Below are positions 17,177 through 26,479 of a stretch of 64,000 nt of DNA, piece by piece; the first letter of the stretch is position 1, and each line of letters opens with the position of its first letter. This DNA comes from Synechococcus sp. CBW1108 (GTDB lineage: Bacteria; Cyanobacteriota; Cyanobacteriia; PCC-6307; Cyanobiaceae): positions 2,579,277 through 2,643,276 of the forward strand of contig NZ_CP060395.1 in assembly GCF_015840335.1 (NCBI RefSeq), given 5' to 3'. The notes under the pieces were generated by a model, which did not search any database, was not told the DNA's origin, and saw only the letters and a list, made by a program, of their open reading frames with translations. The position numbers were made by a program, and so were the translations under genes.

Positions 17177-18004
17177 CTACCCAGTTGCTGGACTGGCGAC
17201 CGCCTGCAGCAGCTGCCAGGGACCCTGCTGCTCTAGCCAGCTGAGATCGGATTTTTCCGTGGCAAGCAGGTATCCCGCAAAGGCCAGGGCGTTGATGCTG
17301 AAGCCAGCGCAATGTTCGCGGCTGCGCCGCACCGTCAACAACCAACGGTCATCGAACAGCAGGTTGTAGGGATGCAGGGGCTGGGAATCCTGCTGGGGCG
17401 AACCAAAGCCCAGTTGCTCGGCATGGTGCCGGTAGAGGTCAGGCAGATCGCTGCAGCCAATCGGGTCATGGCGCCTGCTGATTCGATAGGCCCATGGCCA
17501 CTGGCGCTGCTGTAGCTGGGCTTCACACAGGGCCGCCAGGGGACAGCTCGCCTCCCCTGCCCGCCTGGGCAGCAACTGCAGATGGCGGTGGGGCTGGCTT
17601 GCCCCAGCTGGGGCAGAACTGTTGAAAAACCACAGCCCAGCCGTATCCCCTGCCAGATGGCCCACGGCCTGCCAGTCCTCTGGCCTGATCCAGCCCGCCT
17701 GGGGCTGCCAGTCCGCGGTTATCAGCAACAGGTGGCCAGGTTGCACCGGGTACTTGTTGAGCAGCACCACATGACCTGTGCTGAGCCGCTCCACCTCCAG
17801 AGCCCCTTCCCAGGGCAGGAAGGGGTTGGCTTTGGGGCCGCCTTGGCGCAGATGCTTGGGCGTGGAACTCAAGAGGCGGCGCAGGACAAATGGCCCGATC
17901 CTCGGGTGCTCCAGCAGCTCGGTGGCCAGGGGCACTAGGGCGCCAGCCAGCTCTGCCTCAGCCGAGCGCTGCAGCGCCCGCCGCCACAGGAGCTCAGAGC
18001 GCAC
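17177..18004 (-). CDS. ATP adenylyltransferase (Ap4A phosphorylase, HIT superfamily)
   Basis: A 275-aa protein with the catalytic HIT-like motif SQPHRHLQLLPR (HxHxQ, residues about 137-148) and the upstream VVLLNKYPVQPGHLLLIT, typical of Ap4A phosphorylases. A second domain, TVRRSREHCAGFSINALAFAGYLLA, fits the C-terminal half. It cleaves Ap4A with phosphate to ATP and ADP, controlling a stress nucleotide. The start is a GTG at 18004 that overlaps the spoIID-like gene by 11 bp. It is the last gene of the gpsA-phzF-spoIID operon. Confidence 0.85.
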   Translation of the reverse strand: MRSELLWRRALQRSAEAELAGALVPLATELLEHPRIGPFVLRRLLSSTPKHLRQGGPKANPFLPWEGALEVERLSTGHVVLLNKYPVQPGHLLLITADWQPQAGWIRPEDWQAVGHLAGDTAGLWFFNSSAPAGASQPHRHLQLLPRRAGEASCPLAALCEAQLQQRQWPWAYRISRRHDPIGCSDLPDLYRHHAEQLGFGSPQQDSQPLHPYNLLFDDRWLLTVRRSREHCAGFSINALAFAGYLLATEKSDLSWLEQQGPWQLLQAVASPATG

Positions 18005-18947
18005 CGGCCTTGAGGCGTGCTAAGGATGCGCCCTGGTAGTAGTGGCCGAGGATCTGGTTGTAGCGGTAGCCCTGCTGGGCAAGATCCTGGGCCCCGTGCT
18101 GACTCATGCTGGCCCCCAGGTGACCATGGGCTTCCAGGCTGATCTGGCGGTTTGCCGCGTAGAGGCTTTCGACAATTCCTCCCTGGTAACTCAGGATCAG
18201 ACCGGCGGTGCTGGCTGTGGCTGAGCGGGTTCTGGTGTTGCTGCGCTCCAGCCCCTTGTAGGCCTGCCAGCGAGTGGTGTTGCCGAGGTGCCAATGGCGA
18301 TTGGCTGGCCTGGCCATGTGGGCCAGGGCATAGGAGCGAGCAGCCACCGCTTGGGCCCGCAGGGCCTCCATCGACCAGCTGCTCGGCATTTCGGCCCCTA
18401 CCACTGCGGCTATGTACATCTCCAGCCCCAGATGGTTCACCAGCCTGAGTCCTCCCTGCTCACGGATAAGGCGCAGCCTGCCGCCATAGGGCTGGCCATT
18501 GACCAGCAGGGCTGAGCCATTGGTCTGTAGCCAGGCTTCGGATTCGGAGCTGCCTAGGGCAGTGAGGGAAACCTGGTCTCCAGGACCTCCCTGCTGCAAA
18601 ACCATCCCTTGTCGATTCAGAAGTTGCCAGGCCCCGCTGGCCGAGAGGGTGGGGGTCGCACCGGCATTGAGCAGGGCCACGCGAATCTCCAGATCGACCG
18701 GCGGGCCGGCTTCCGGCTCCACCAGGCCCAGCTTGCCCGGGGCTGCTTGTGGATCTGGCACTGCGGCCCGGCGGGCCTCCACCGGCCGCAACTCGGCCGC
18801 TTCGCTGGCGGTATCAGCGGCGGGGGCTGGGGTGTCGATCAGGGCGTCGAGCAACTCCCCGTGGGCGGCGCCATAGGGCTGGGGCGCCAGCCCCTGGGCA
18901 GCAAAGCCAACTGCAACAGCCACTAGGGCCATCGGCGCCACCAGCAT
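17994..18947 (-). CDS. SpoIID/LytB-domain protein
   Basis: A 317-aa protein that starts with a membrane segment (MLVAPMALVAVAVGFAA), so it is anchored or exported. After a low-complexity region it has an SpoIID/LytB domain: YIAAVVGAEMPSSWSMEALRAQAVAARSYAL is the family signature, with the catalytic-type Glu in AEMP. The C terminus (HGHLGASMSQHGAQDLAQQGYRYNQIL) carries the conserved SQHGA motif. SpoIID proteins are lytic transglycosylases on denuded glycan strands. An ATG at 18947 overlaps the phzF stop as ATGA; an upstream ORF extension to 19103 is unlikely. Confidence 0.85.
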   Translation of the reverse strand: MLVAPMALVAVAVGFAAQGLAPQPYGAAHGELLDALIDTPAPAADTASEAAELRPVEARRAAVPDPQAAPGKLGLVEPEAGPPVDLEIRVALLNAGATPTLSASGAWQLLNRQGMVLQQGGPGDQVSLTALGSSESEAWLQTNGSALLVNGQPYGGRLRLIREQGGLRLVNHLGLEMYIAAVVGAEMPSSWSMEALRAQAVAARSYALAHMARPANRHWHLGNTTRWQAYKGLERSNTRTRSATASTAGLILSYQGGIVESLYAANRQISLEAHGHLGASMSQHGAQDLAQQGYRYNQILGHYYQGASLARLKAGAL

Positions 18948-19852
18948 CAGCCGGCGGCCAGCAGGGAGGCCCAGGAGCCTGCCCCGGAGCCATCGCTTTG
19001 CCCATGCAAGGTGCCGTTCCACAGAAGATGGCCCGAGCCGCTGAGACGGATCATGCCTGAGGATGCCAATTCGCAGACCATTCCGCCAGGTCGGTGTGAA
19101 CACTGCCAGCCCACCACGGAGCTGCGGCCGTGATGGTTGAGCCAGAACGGTGCCACCAGCGCATGGGCCGAGCCGGTAACGGCATCCTCGGCAATGCCCA
19201 GGCCTGGGGCAAAAAAGCGCAGCTGGTAATCGGCCGGTTGGCCGAGCACGGTTGGGCGTAGTTCTTTGGGCCTGTCACCGCAATCGAGCATCAAGATCAG
19301 GCCGCCGCGATCCTGGGGCTCCAGCTCCCCAGCCAGTCCTGCCATGGCCTCCAGGAGACTACCGGGTGGCAGCAGGGCCACCCGGTAGCCAAGCTCTGAT
19401 CTCCAGTAGGACACTGGGCCGGCGCCCAAGCGGGCCTCCAGCAGGCCAACCAGGCCGCTGGAGGCCTCAGCAGGGATCAGCCCCCCACTTGGCAAGACGA
19501 TCTGCCCGGTGCAGGCGGAGTTGCCGAGGGTCGCTTCCAGGGGGCCGCTGCGGCTGAGCAGGTGGCAGCGTTGGCCTGGCTGGAGAAGCCCCCAGTGGCC
19601 CAGGGCGAGCAGGGCCGCCAGGGTTCCATGGCCGCAAAGGGGCACCTCGCAGGTTGGGGTAAACCAGCGCAGGCACCACTGCCCCTGTTGGTGGAGCAGG
19701 AAGGCGGTTTCCGACTGGTTAAGGCTGCGGGCTATGCCCTGCAGCCAGCCATTACCCAGGGGCTGATCGAGCAGCACCACGGCGGCCCCATTGCCGCTGC
19801 AGGGGCCGGTCGCGAAGGCCTCCACCAGCAGGGCCGGCAGGGCCGTGTTCAT
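18947..19852 (-). CDS. PhzF-family isomerase/epimerase-like protein
   Basis: A 301-aa protein with the PhzF layout: an N-terminal VEAFATGPCSGNGAAVVLL, the catalytic Glu in LNQSETAFLL, LCGHGTLAAL, and the C-terminal GIAEDAVTGSAHALVAPFW. PhzF proteins fold like diaminopimelate epimerase and isomerise substrates by acid-base chemistry. The natural substrate in cyanobacteria is unknown, and a phenazine role is not implied. ATGA overlaps with gpsA (upstream) and the spoIID gene (downstream). Confidence 0.85.
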   Translation of the reverse strand: MNTALPALLVEAFATGPCSGNGAAVVLLDQPLGNGWLQGIARSLNQSETAFLLHQQGQWCLRWFTPTCEVPLCGHGTLAALLALGHWGLLQPGQRCHLLSRSGPLEATLGNSACTGQIVLPSGGLIPAEASSGLVGLLEARLGAGPVSYWRSELGYRVALLPPGSLLEAMAGLAGELEPQDRGGLILMLDCGDRPKELRPTVLGQPADYQLRFFAPGLGIAEDAVTGSAHALVAPFWLNHHGRSSVVGWQCSHRPGGMVCELASSGMIRLSGSGHLLWNGTLHGQSDGSGAGSWASLLAAG

Positions 19853-20772
19853 GGCTCGACCATTTCGGGCCGCAGGCCCCGCTCCATCAGGGCCTTCACC
19901 GCCTCTGCCGGGGTGGTGAGCCCATCGAGAACCCTCACCACCTGTTCACAGATCGGCAGGTGCCAGCTATGGCGTTCGGCCAGCTGCAGGGCAGCCCTGG
20001 CGGTGCGGGTGCCCTCAACCGTGGCCGCAATCTGGGCATTGGCCTGCTCTTCGTTGTAACCCTGAGCCAGGAGCAGGCCGCAGCGGTAGTTGCGGCTCAA
20101 GCTGCTGTTGGCCGTGGCGAGCAGGTCGCCGAGACCAGCCAGGCCGTAGAGGGTGCTGGTGAGGCCACCGAGGCCCTCGAGCACCACCCCGATCTCCGCC
20201 AGCCCGCGACAGAGCAGGGAGGCCTTGGCATTGGCACCAAGGGCCAGGCCATCGGAGATGCCCGCAGCCAGGGCCATCACGTTCTTGAGGGCACCGGCAG
20301 CCTCGGTGCCGATTGGATCCGTATTGGTGTAAAGCCTCAGTCCACGGTCGCTGAGTTGGAGCTGCATCGCAGTGGCCAGTTGGGGGTCGCTGCAGGCCAG
20401 CACCGATGCAGCCGGCAGTCCCTGCCGCACTTCCGTAGCCAGATTCGGACCGCTCAAAACCAGTAGGGGGGCATCCCCCAGGTGCGCTGCCCAGAGCTGG
20501 GTAGCTGTCGCCAGCTGGCGAAGGTCCAGACCCTTGCTGCAGCTCAGCAGGGGCAGCCCCGTAGGCCAGTGGGGTGCGAGTTCCGCTGCCAGGGGGAGCA
20601 CACCGGCCATTGCCACTGCCGAGACCACCAGGTCTTGATCGGTCAGCAGGTCGGGGGCGCTGCCGCCGGTGCGCCTGGACCAGCCCACCACGGTGTGGCC
20701 CTGGGCCTGCCAGCGCTCCAGAAGGGTTTCTCCCCAGGCTCCCAGGCCCAGTACGGCAATGCGAAGGCCCAT
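19849..20772 (-). CDS. gpsA: Glycerol-3-phosphate dehydrogenase [NAD(P)+]
   Basis: A 307-aa protein. The N-terminal Rossmann motif reads RIAVLGLGAWGETL; SCSKGLDL and LSGPNLATEVRQGLPAA are characteristic GpsA segments, as is ALKNVMALAAGISDGLALGANAKASLLCRGL with the catalytic Lys. It makes sn-glycerol 3-phosphate for membrane lipids. It is the first gene of a four-gene overlapping operon, with the start divergent from an SDR gene 78 bp away. Confidence 0.95.
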   Translation of the reverse strand: MGLRIAVLGLGAWGETLLERWQAQGHTVVGWSRRTGGSAPDLLTDQDLVVSAVAMAGVLPLAAELAPHWPTGLPLLSCSKGLDLRQLATATQLWAAHLGDAPLLVLSGPNLATEVRQGLPAASVLACSDPQLATAMQLQLSDRGLRLYTNTDPIGTEAAGALKNVMALAAGISDGLALGANAKASLLCRGLAEIGVVLEGLGGLTSTLYGLAGLGDLLATANSSLSRNYRCGLLLAQGYNEEQANAQIAATVEGTRTARAALQLAERHSWHLPICEQVVRVLDGLTTPAEAVKALMERGLRPEMVEP

Positions 20773-20850
20773 CGAACCAAAAGCAGTGGGCTGATAGCCC
20801 TGCCATCATGCGACAAGGATGCTGTGCCGCTCCAGCTAGGGGGTATTCGG

Positions 20851-21612
20851 ATGGGACCTGGCGCGGCAGGAGAGTGGTCTTCCTGGCAGGGATCGGCCCT
20901 GGTGGTCGGCTGCGGTGGCATCGGCCAGGCCCTGCTGGCGGAGCTCGAGCGGCGAGCTCCCCAGTTGACACTCTTGGGAGCTTCCCGCCAGGACTGGCGC
21001 CAGGGTGCTCAAGAGCGCTGGCAAGGCAGCGTTCACCTGCCGCTTGACCTGGGCAACGACGCCAGCCTGGCCAGCCTGGCCACAACCCTTGAGGCCTGGC
21101 AGCCGCTGCGCCTTGTCATCCACACCGCCGGGATCCTGCATGGGCCGGGCCTGCTGCCGGAGAAACGACTCAGCCAGGTGAATCGCCAAGCCCTGGAACG
21201 CAGCTTTGCGGTGAATGCCTTTGCGCCCCTCCTGGTGGCCCAGGCGGTCGAGGCCGTCTTGCCCCCAGATCAACCCTTCCACTTCGCCAGTCTCTCGGCC
21301 CGGGTGGGCAGCATCGGCGACAACCAGCTTGGCGGCTGGTATGCCTACCGGGCAGCCAAGGCAGCCCAGAACCAGCTGTTGCGCACCCTGGCCCTGGAAT
21401 GGCGCCGCCGCCGGCCCCAGGGGTGCGTGAGCCTGCTCCATCCAGGCACCACCGCCACGCCCCTCTCGGCCCCCTTCCAGGCCGGTGTCCCCCCAGACCG
21501 CCTGTTCAGCCCCGAGCGTTCGGCATGCCAGCTCCTGGATGTGCTGGAGGCCCTCGGTGCTGAGCAGACTGGCCACTTCTGGGCCTGGGACGGCCAGCAG
21601 ATCCCCTGGTGA
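20851..21612 (+). CDS. SDR-family oxidoreductase (CsgA/C-factor-like)
   Basis: A 253-aa short-chain dehydrogenase/reductase. It has an N-terminal cofactor motif ALVVGCGGIGQALL, the HTAGI stretch (NAG-type motif), the catalytic serine in FASLSARVGSIGDN and the YxxxK catalytic pair in WYAYRAAKAAQNQLL. The layout is that of the C-signal (CsgA)-like SDRs. The substrate is unknown. The ATG at 20851 is chosen because the Rossmann motif starts 15 residues on; upstream in-frame sequence overlaps gpsA. Confidence 0.8.
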   Translation: MGPGAAGEWSSWQGSALVVGCGGIGQALLAELERRAPQLTLLGASRQDWRQGAQERWQGSVHLPLDLGNDASLASLATTLEAWQPLRLVIHTAGILHGPGLLPEKRLSQVNRQALERSFAVNAFAPLLVAQAVEAVLPPDQPFHFASLSARVGSIGDNQLGGWYAYRAAKAAQNQLLRTLALEWRRRRPQGCVSLLHPGTTATPLSAPFQAGVPPDRLFSPERSACQLLDVLEALGAEQTGHFWAWDGQQIPW

Positions 21613-21618
21613 GCTGAC

Positions 21619-22002
21619 TCAGGCGGCGCTTGCCTGCAGCAGGGCCAGGGGAATCACCTCCAGGCTAGAGATCTCGGTGGCTTCAAGCCTCACCAGCGGG
21701 GCCATGCCATCTTCATGGGCCTCCAGCCAACGGGGAGCGCAGACACACCAGTGGTCTCCAGGTTTAAGCCCAGGAAAGTCGTAGGCCGGGGCCGGGGTGG
21801 TCAAATCGTTGCCCTGGGCTTGGCTGTAACGCAGGAAGGCTTCCGTCACCACACAGCAGACGCTGTGGCGTCCGAGGTCGGAGGCATTGGTGCGGCAAAA
21901 GCCATCCCGATGCCAACCGGTCATCGGCACGCAGCCACAAATGACCAGGGCATCCCCCAACACGTTGAGAGCAGGCTTGTTTGGGCTGGGGGATGGGTTC
22001 AC
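21619..22002 (-). CDS. DUF2237-family protein
   Basis: A protein of about 127 aa with LNVLGDALVICGCVPMTGWHRD, FCRTNASDLGRHSVCCVVTEAFLRYS and PGLKPGDHWCVCAPRWLEAHEDG, a close match to the DUF2237 pattern as I know it. It has several Cys residues in conserved positions. No function is known for the family. No ATG lies before the conserved region; a GTG at 22002 is the best start, although TTG or other starts are possible. It converges with the SDR gene, with 6 bp between stops. Confidence 0.7.
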   Translation of the reverse strand: MNPSPSPNKPALNVLGDALVICGCVPMTGWHRDGFCRTNASDLGRHSVCCVVTEAFLRYSQAQGNDLTTPAPAYDFPGLKPGDHWCVCAPRWLEAHEDGMAPLVRLEATEISSLEVIPLALLQASAA

Positions 22003-22200
22003 TGGCCTGGTGACGATTGGGGTATGGCAAGTCTGGCTGGGGGATCCGGCCTTTGGGCCGGGCCTTTCAGGGGCGCCCTTGAGCAGTTTGGAAAGGCAAC
22101 ACACCGGCACAAACTGGCACCTGGTGGTTGACGGATTCCGGGGGGTAGGCGTTAAAGGTCGGAGAGCGCGTTTCTCTTGTTTTTCAGCGCGGCCCCCTTC

Positions 22201-22428
22201 ATGAGCTGGGAATTCCCCGAAGATGCGGCCTTTCTGGCCCTCTGCGACGCCTACAAGGAAAGCGGTGAACCCTCCGCCATGGAATTCCTCGCCCATGGCG
22301 AAGGGGCCTTCCATTTTCAGGAACTCACCCAGAATGCCGCCGGTGAGGGCATTGATCTCAGCGACTCAGCCAACCTGGAGGAGTTCCAGCAGGAGGTTAT
22401 CGACGCCCTCGAGGAGATGTGCAGCTAG
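22201..22428 (+). CDS. Small acidic hypothetical protein
   Basis: A 75-aa protein, strongly acidic (repeated D/E), beginning MSWEFPEDAAFLALCDAYKE and ending LEEFQQEVIDALEEMCS. It is predicted to be helical, and I know no family for it. The ATG at 22201 is preceded by a 198-bp gap from the divergent DUF2237 gene. A tandem repeat follows the stop codon. Confidence 0.55.
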   Translation: MSWEFPEDAAFLALCDAYKESGEPSAMEFLAHGEGAFHFQELTQNAAGEGIDLSDSANLEEFQQEVIDALEEMCS

Positions 22429-22437
22429 GGGCTCGCA

Positions 22438-22501
22438 CCGGTTGAGCTATGAACCGGTTGCGCTCAGGGCCGGTTGCTCTCAAGACCGGTTGCGCTCAGG
22501 A
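22438..22501. repeat. Four-copy 16-bp tandem repeat
   Basis: Four units in exact 16-bp register: CCGGTTGAGCTATGAA (22438), CCGGTTGCGCTCAGGG (22454), CCGGTTGCTCTCAAGA (22470), CCGGTTGCGCTCAGGA (22486). The CCGGTTG core is identical in all four; the rest differ by 1-6 bases. It fills the intergenic space between two converging small genes, and the last unit covers the stop codon of the 22496-22768 gene. Copy number may vary between strains. Confidence 0.85.
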
Positions 22502-22768
22502 GTAGTAGAAGGCGATTTCCTTCGGCTTCAGCCCTTCCCAGCCGGCTGCCTGCAGGCGGGCATCGAGGCTCGCCTGGTCGAGGTGTTTTGAGCCAGTCTT
22601 GACAACTCGATTGCGCATTGACTTTTTCACCCCACTGCGGGCCCGCTGACTTTCAAGCTCCATGACCTCCTGGTAGAGCTCGACCATGGCGGCGGGAATC
22701 GGGGTGCCGTCAAGGTCGAGGCCTGAAGCGATCGCGGCGTCAACGCCGCCCGGGCCAGCGATGGCCAT
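22496..22768 (-). CDS. Small conserved hypothetical protein
   Basis: A 90-aa protein with a DLDGTPIPAAMVELYQEVMEL stretch and a basic centre (KKSMRNRVVKTGSKH), ending GWEGLKPKEIAFYYS. I recognise no domain. The ATG at 22768 follows the metH stop codon on the same strand by 55 bp, so it may be cotranscribed with ilvE-metH. The stop codon lies inside the last copy of the 16-bp tandem repeat. Confidence 0.55.
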   Translation of the reverse strand: MAIAGPGGVDAAIASGLDLDGTPIPAAMVELYQEVMELESQRARSGVKKSMRNRVVKTGSKHLDQASLDARLQAAGWEGLKPKEIAFYYS

Positions 22769-22823
22769 GGCGAATCAGCAAGGGGCCTCCACGATAGGTG
22801 CAGGCCCATGCAGCCCTGGGGGT

Positions 22824-25800
22824 TCAGGCTGAGAAGTAGCGGGCCTGGCTGTGCAGGGCCACCAGGGCGGTGGTGCTCTGTTCCGGCTCAAGCTGGTCGC
22901 TCTCATCCATCGTGAGGCCAATTCGCTGGGCGCCAAGCCAGTCAAGCTGCTGACGCGAGTCGGCGACGTTCGGACATGCTGGGTAGCCGAAGGAGTAACG
23001 ACTGCCTCGATAGCGCTGGGCTAATACATCGCGCAGCTCCAGCGTGGTCGGATCTGGATAGCCCAACTCCTTGCGGATACGGGCATGCACCCACTCGGCC
23101 AGGGCTTCGGCCATCTGGACGCCAAGGCCATGGAAGTAGAGATAGTCGGTATACTTGTCTGCCTTGAATAGGCTTTGGGCAAATTCGGTTGCTTTTTCAC
23201 CCATTGTTACTGCCTGCATGGGTAAAACATCGGTGGGCAATGGCGAGCCAGAGGCATCTTCTGCCAGGTCCATATAAAAGTCTGCAACGCAGTAGCGGTT
23301 GCCAGAGCGCTGGCGGGGGAGTTCGAATCGACCCAGCTGGCGCTCCTGGTTGGCCGGGTCAAACACCACAACGGCGTTACCGCTGCGGCCGCATGGGAAG
23401 TAGCCATAGGCCACCCGAGGTGTCAGCAAATCTTCACTCAGGCAGCGCTGCATCCATTGGCGCAGAACCGGTTCAGCTTTCTCAGCCAGCATGGCCTCAT
23501 AGCTCTCGCGGCTTTGCTGCTGGGTCTTACGGAGCTGCCATTGGCCGGCAAACAGGGCGTTGCGATCGAGGTAGGAGAAGACCTCTTCGAGATCGATCTG
23601 GGTTTCCACCAGTGTCTGACTGCCCCAGAAAGGCGGCTGCAGGGCAGGCTCCTCGGCCACCGCGGCTGAACGGTGGTCGTTGGTCTGGTTTTCGGCTGGG
23701 CTGTCAGTCGTGCTGTCAGCTGGACTGGGAGAGTCGACCTCTGCCAGCTCCTGCTTTGCCTGAGCTGGGGCAGACATGGAGCTCTCGGCTGGGTCTGGGA
23801 CGCTGAGACCAACCCCGTCCGGAATTTCACCGGTGAAGCCCCTGTGGTCGTCCCATTCTCCTGCTGCCTTGGCATCTACCAGGGCATCCATGAAGCGCAG
23901 ATCGGCAAAGGCATCCCGGCCGTAAACCACCTGGCCTCGATAGGCAGCCCGACAATCTCCATTTACAAAGCGAGGCGTGAGGGCCGCACCGCCGAGGATC
24001 ACCGGAACGGTGATATTGGCCTGATTAAAAGCCTCCAGATTGTCCTTCATGAAGGCAGTGGACTTAACTAGTAGACCGCTCATCGCGATGCAATCGGCCT
24101 GATGTTTGAGCTGGGCTTCAATGATGGCTTCACAGCTCTGCTTGATGCCTAGGTTGATAACTTCGTAGCCGTTATTAGTAAGAATAATGTCAACTAGATT
24201 TTTGCCGATGTCATGTACATCCCCCTTGACCGTGGCTATTAGAAATTTTGCCTTGGCCGAGCTCTCCCCTTCGATTACCTCCATATGGGGTTCCAGGTAG
24301 GCGACGGCCGCTTTCATGGTTTCGGCGCTTTGCAACACGAAGGGCAGCTGCATCTGGCCAGAACCAAACAGTTCCCCCACAACCTTCATGCCATCAAGCA
24401 AGAAGGTATTGATAATTTGTAGGGGAGGATAGGTGTGCAGGGCTTCATCGAGCGATGCGTCCAGCCCCAGCCGCTCCCCATCGATGATGTGCTGCTTCAG
24501 CCGTGCTTCTACGGCCAGGTCGGCCAGGGAAGGCCCGGAGGCCCGGGCTTCCTTGGCACTCACCCCCTCAAACAGGGTGGTGAGCTCAGTTAGGGGGTCG
24601 TAGGTGCAGATCGCCCCTGGTTGGTCAGACTCGAAGCGTCTGCGGTCGTAGATCAGATCTCGGCAGACCTGCTGGTGCTCGTTGCTGATCTTGACGAGGG
24701 GCAGGATCTTGGCCGGGCTGATGATTGCGGCATCCATGCCGGCCTCACAGCAGTCATGCAGGAAGACGGAATTCAGCACAATCCGTGCCGCTGGGGAGAG
24801 TCCGAAGCTCACATTGCTGACACCGAGCACCACATGGGCCCCGGGTAGGTCACTGCGGATACGCCGGATTGCTTCGATTGTTGCCGTGCCGTTGAGGCGG
24901 TCTTCCTCGATGCCTGTGGAGATGGGCAGGGCGAGGGGGTCGTAGAAGATCTCGTGGGCCGGGATGCCATATTCCACCGCATCCCGATAGGCCCTTTGGG
25001 CTATGGCGAACTTGCGCTCGGCCGTGCGGGCCATGCCCTCTTCATCGATGGTTCCGATCACCACACCGGCGCCGTAGGCTTTCGCCAGTTCCAACACCTT
25101 TAAGAAGCGTTCATCGCCATCCTCATAGTTGGTGGAATTGAGAATGCACTTGCCGCCAGCCACCTTCAGACCCGCCTCCATTTTTTGCCACTCGGTTGAA
25201 TCGAGCATCAGCGGCAGGTTGACATTGGTCACCAGTCGACTCACCAGCTCGTGCATGTCCCGTTCGCCATCTCGACCGACATAGTCGACATTGACATCGA
25301 GTACATGGGCGTTTTCCTTTACCTGGCTTCTGGCCACCCCCACCAGTCCATCCCAATCCTCCTCCGCCAGCAGGTCTCTTACTTTCTTGCTGCCGCTGGC
25401 ATTCAGCCTCTCGCCGATGATCAGAAAGGAATTGTCCTGGTGGTAGGGCGTGGTGCCGTAGAGCGACGCTGCCGATGGATCCCCCTGCAGCAAGGGGCGC
25501 GCGTGCCGGTTTTCCGGAGTTCGCACAGCCCTGGCTGCGGGCTTGAGTTCAGCCGTCAGCTCGGCCAGGGCATGGATGTGCTCGGGGGTGGTGCCACAGC
25601 AGCCACCGATTACCTGCACCCCGAGGTCTTCGACAAAGTGCATTAACTGCATCTTCATCTCCACCGGCGTCAATCGATAGTGGGCAACGCCGCCGATGTT
25701 CTCTGGCAATCCGGCGTTAGGGATACAGCTTATTACAAATGGACTACACCCGCTGAGGTAGCGGATGTGTTCCTTCATCTGCTCCGGGCCCGTTGCACAG

Positions 25801-26474
25801 TTCAGCCCGAGCACATCAATCGGGAAGGGCTCCAGGATCGACACCACCGCGGCGATGTCGGAACCCACCAACATGGTGCCTGTGGCTTCCATCGTCACAC
25901 TCACCATCAGCGGCCGGCGTTTGCCGGTCTTGCTGAAGGCCGCCTCAATGCCTTGCAGCGCCGCCTTGATCTGGAGAACATCCTGGCAGGTTTCGACGAT
26001 CAGCAGATCCACGTTCCCGGCCAGCAGGCCTTCGGCCTGCTCGGCAAAGGAGGCCTTCATGGTGTCGAAGTCGACATGCCCCAAGGTGGGCAACTTTGTG
26101 GTCGGGCCCATGGAGCCGGCCACGAAACGGGGCTTTTCTGGGGTGGTGTAGCGATCCGCCATCTCGCGGGCCAGCTCTGCGGCGCGCTGATTCATGGCAA
26201 AGCTCCGGTCGGCAATGTCGTATTCCGCCAGCACCAGTGAGGTGGCCCCGAAGGTGTCGGTTTCGATCACATCACAACCGGCCTCGAGAAACTGCCTGTG
26301 CACTTCCTGCACCGCGTCGGGCCGGGTGAACACGAGGTTTTCGTTACAACCTTCCAGGGCCGCCCCGCCGAAGTCTTCAGGACCCAGGCCCATCTGCTGG
26401 AGCGAGGTGCCGGTGGCGCCGTCAAACACCAGCACCGGCCTATCAACGCTGTGGAGCCGTTCGAGAAAATTCAC
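22824..26474 (-). CDS. metH: Cobalamin-dependent methionine synthase
   Basis: A 1216-aa four-module MetH. Homocysteine domain (about 1-330): [10 protein letters not shown] and the zinc-binding [10 protein letters not shown]. Pterin (methyl-THF) domain (about 350-640): [15 protein letters not shown] and [16 protein letters not shown]. Cobalamin domain (about 660-890): [10 protein letters not shown] with the axial His near residue 750. SAM-binding reactivation domain from about 960: [12 protein letters not shown] Ser/Pro/Gln-rich linker of about 55 residues separates the last two. The GTG at 26474 lies 5 bp after the ilvE stop; an ATG at 26510 overlaps ilvE by 31 bp and is less likely. Confidence 0.95.
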   Translation of the reverse strand: MNFLERLHSVDRPVLVFDGATGTSLQQMGLGPEDFGGAALEGCNENLVFTRPDAVQEVHRQFLEAGCDVIETDTFGATSLVLAEYDIADRSFAMNQRAAELAREMADRYTTPEKPRFVAGSMGPTTKLPTLGHVDFDTMKASFAEQAEGLLAGNVDLLIVETCQDVLQIKAALQGIEAAFSKTGKRRPLMVSVTMEATGTMLVGSDIAAVVSILEPFPIDVLGLNCATGPEQMKEHIRYLSGCSPFVISCIPNAGLPENIGGVAHYRLTPVEMKMQLMHFVEDLGVQVIGGCCGTTPEHIHALAELTAELKPAARAVRTPENRHARPLLQGDPSAASLYGTTPYHQDNSFLIIGERLNASGSKKVRDLLAEEDWDGLVGVARSQVKENAHVLDVNVDYVGRDGERDMHELVSRLVTNVNLPLMLDSTEWQKMEAGLKVAGGKCILNSTNYEDGDERFLKVLELAKAYGAGVVIGTIDEEGMARTAERKFAIAQRAYRDAVEYGIPAHEIFYDPLALPISTGIEEDRLNGTATIEAIRRIRSDLPGAHVVLGVSNVSFGLSPAARIVLNSVFLHDCCEAGMDAAIISPAKILPLVKISNEHQQVCRDLIYDRRRFESDQPGAICTYDPLTELTTLFEGVSAKEARASGPSLADLAVEARLKQHIIDGERLGLDASLDEALHTYPPLQIINTFLLDGMKVVGELFGSGQMQLPFVLQSAETMKAAVAYLEPHMEVIEGESSAKAKFLIATVKGDVHDIGKNLVDIILTNNGYEVINLGIKQSCEAIIEAQLKHQADCIAMSGLLVKSTAFMKDNLEAFNQANITVPVILGGAALTPRFVNGDCRAAYRGQVVYGRDAFADLRFMDALVDAKAAGEWDDHRGFTGEIPDGVGLSVPDPAESSMSAPAQAKQELAEVDSPSPADSTTDSPAENQTNDHRSAAVAEEPALQPPFWGSQTLVETQIDLEEVFSYLDRNALFAGQWQLRKTQQQSRESYEAMLAEKAEPVLRQWMQRCLSEDLLTPRVAYGYFPCGRSGNAVVVFDPANQERQLGRFELPRQRSGNRYCVADFYMDLAEDASGSPLPTDVLPMQAVTMGEKATEFAQSLFKADKYTDYLYFHGLGVQMAEALAEWVHARIRKELGYPDPTTLELRDVLAQRYRGSRYSFGYPACPNVADSRQQLDWLGAQRIGLTMDESDQLEPEQSTTALVALHSQARYFSA

Positions 26475-26479
26475 GTCTG

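Noticed and set aside
23321-23329. GTTCGAATC, a tRNA T-loop-like motif
   Set aside because: It lies inside the metH coding sequence and no cloverleaf surrounds it. I found no tRNA gene in the window.
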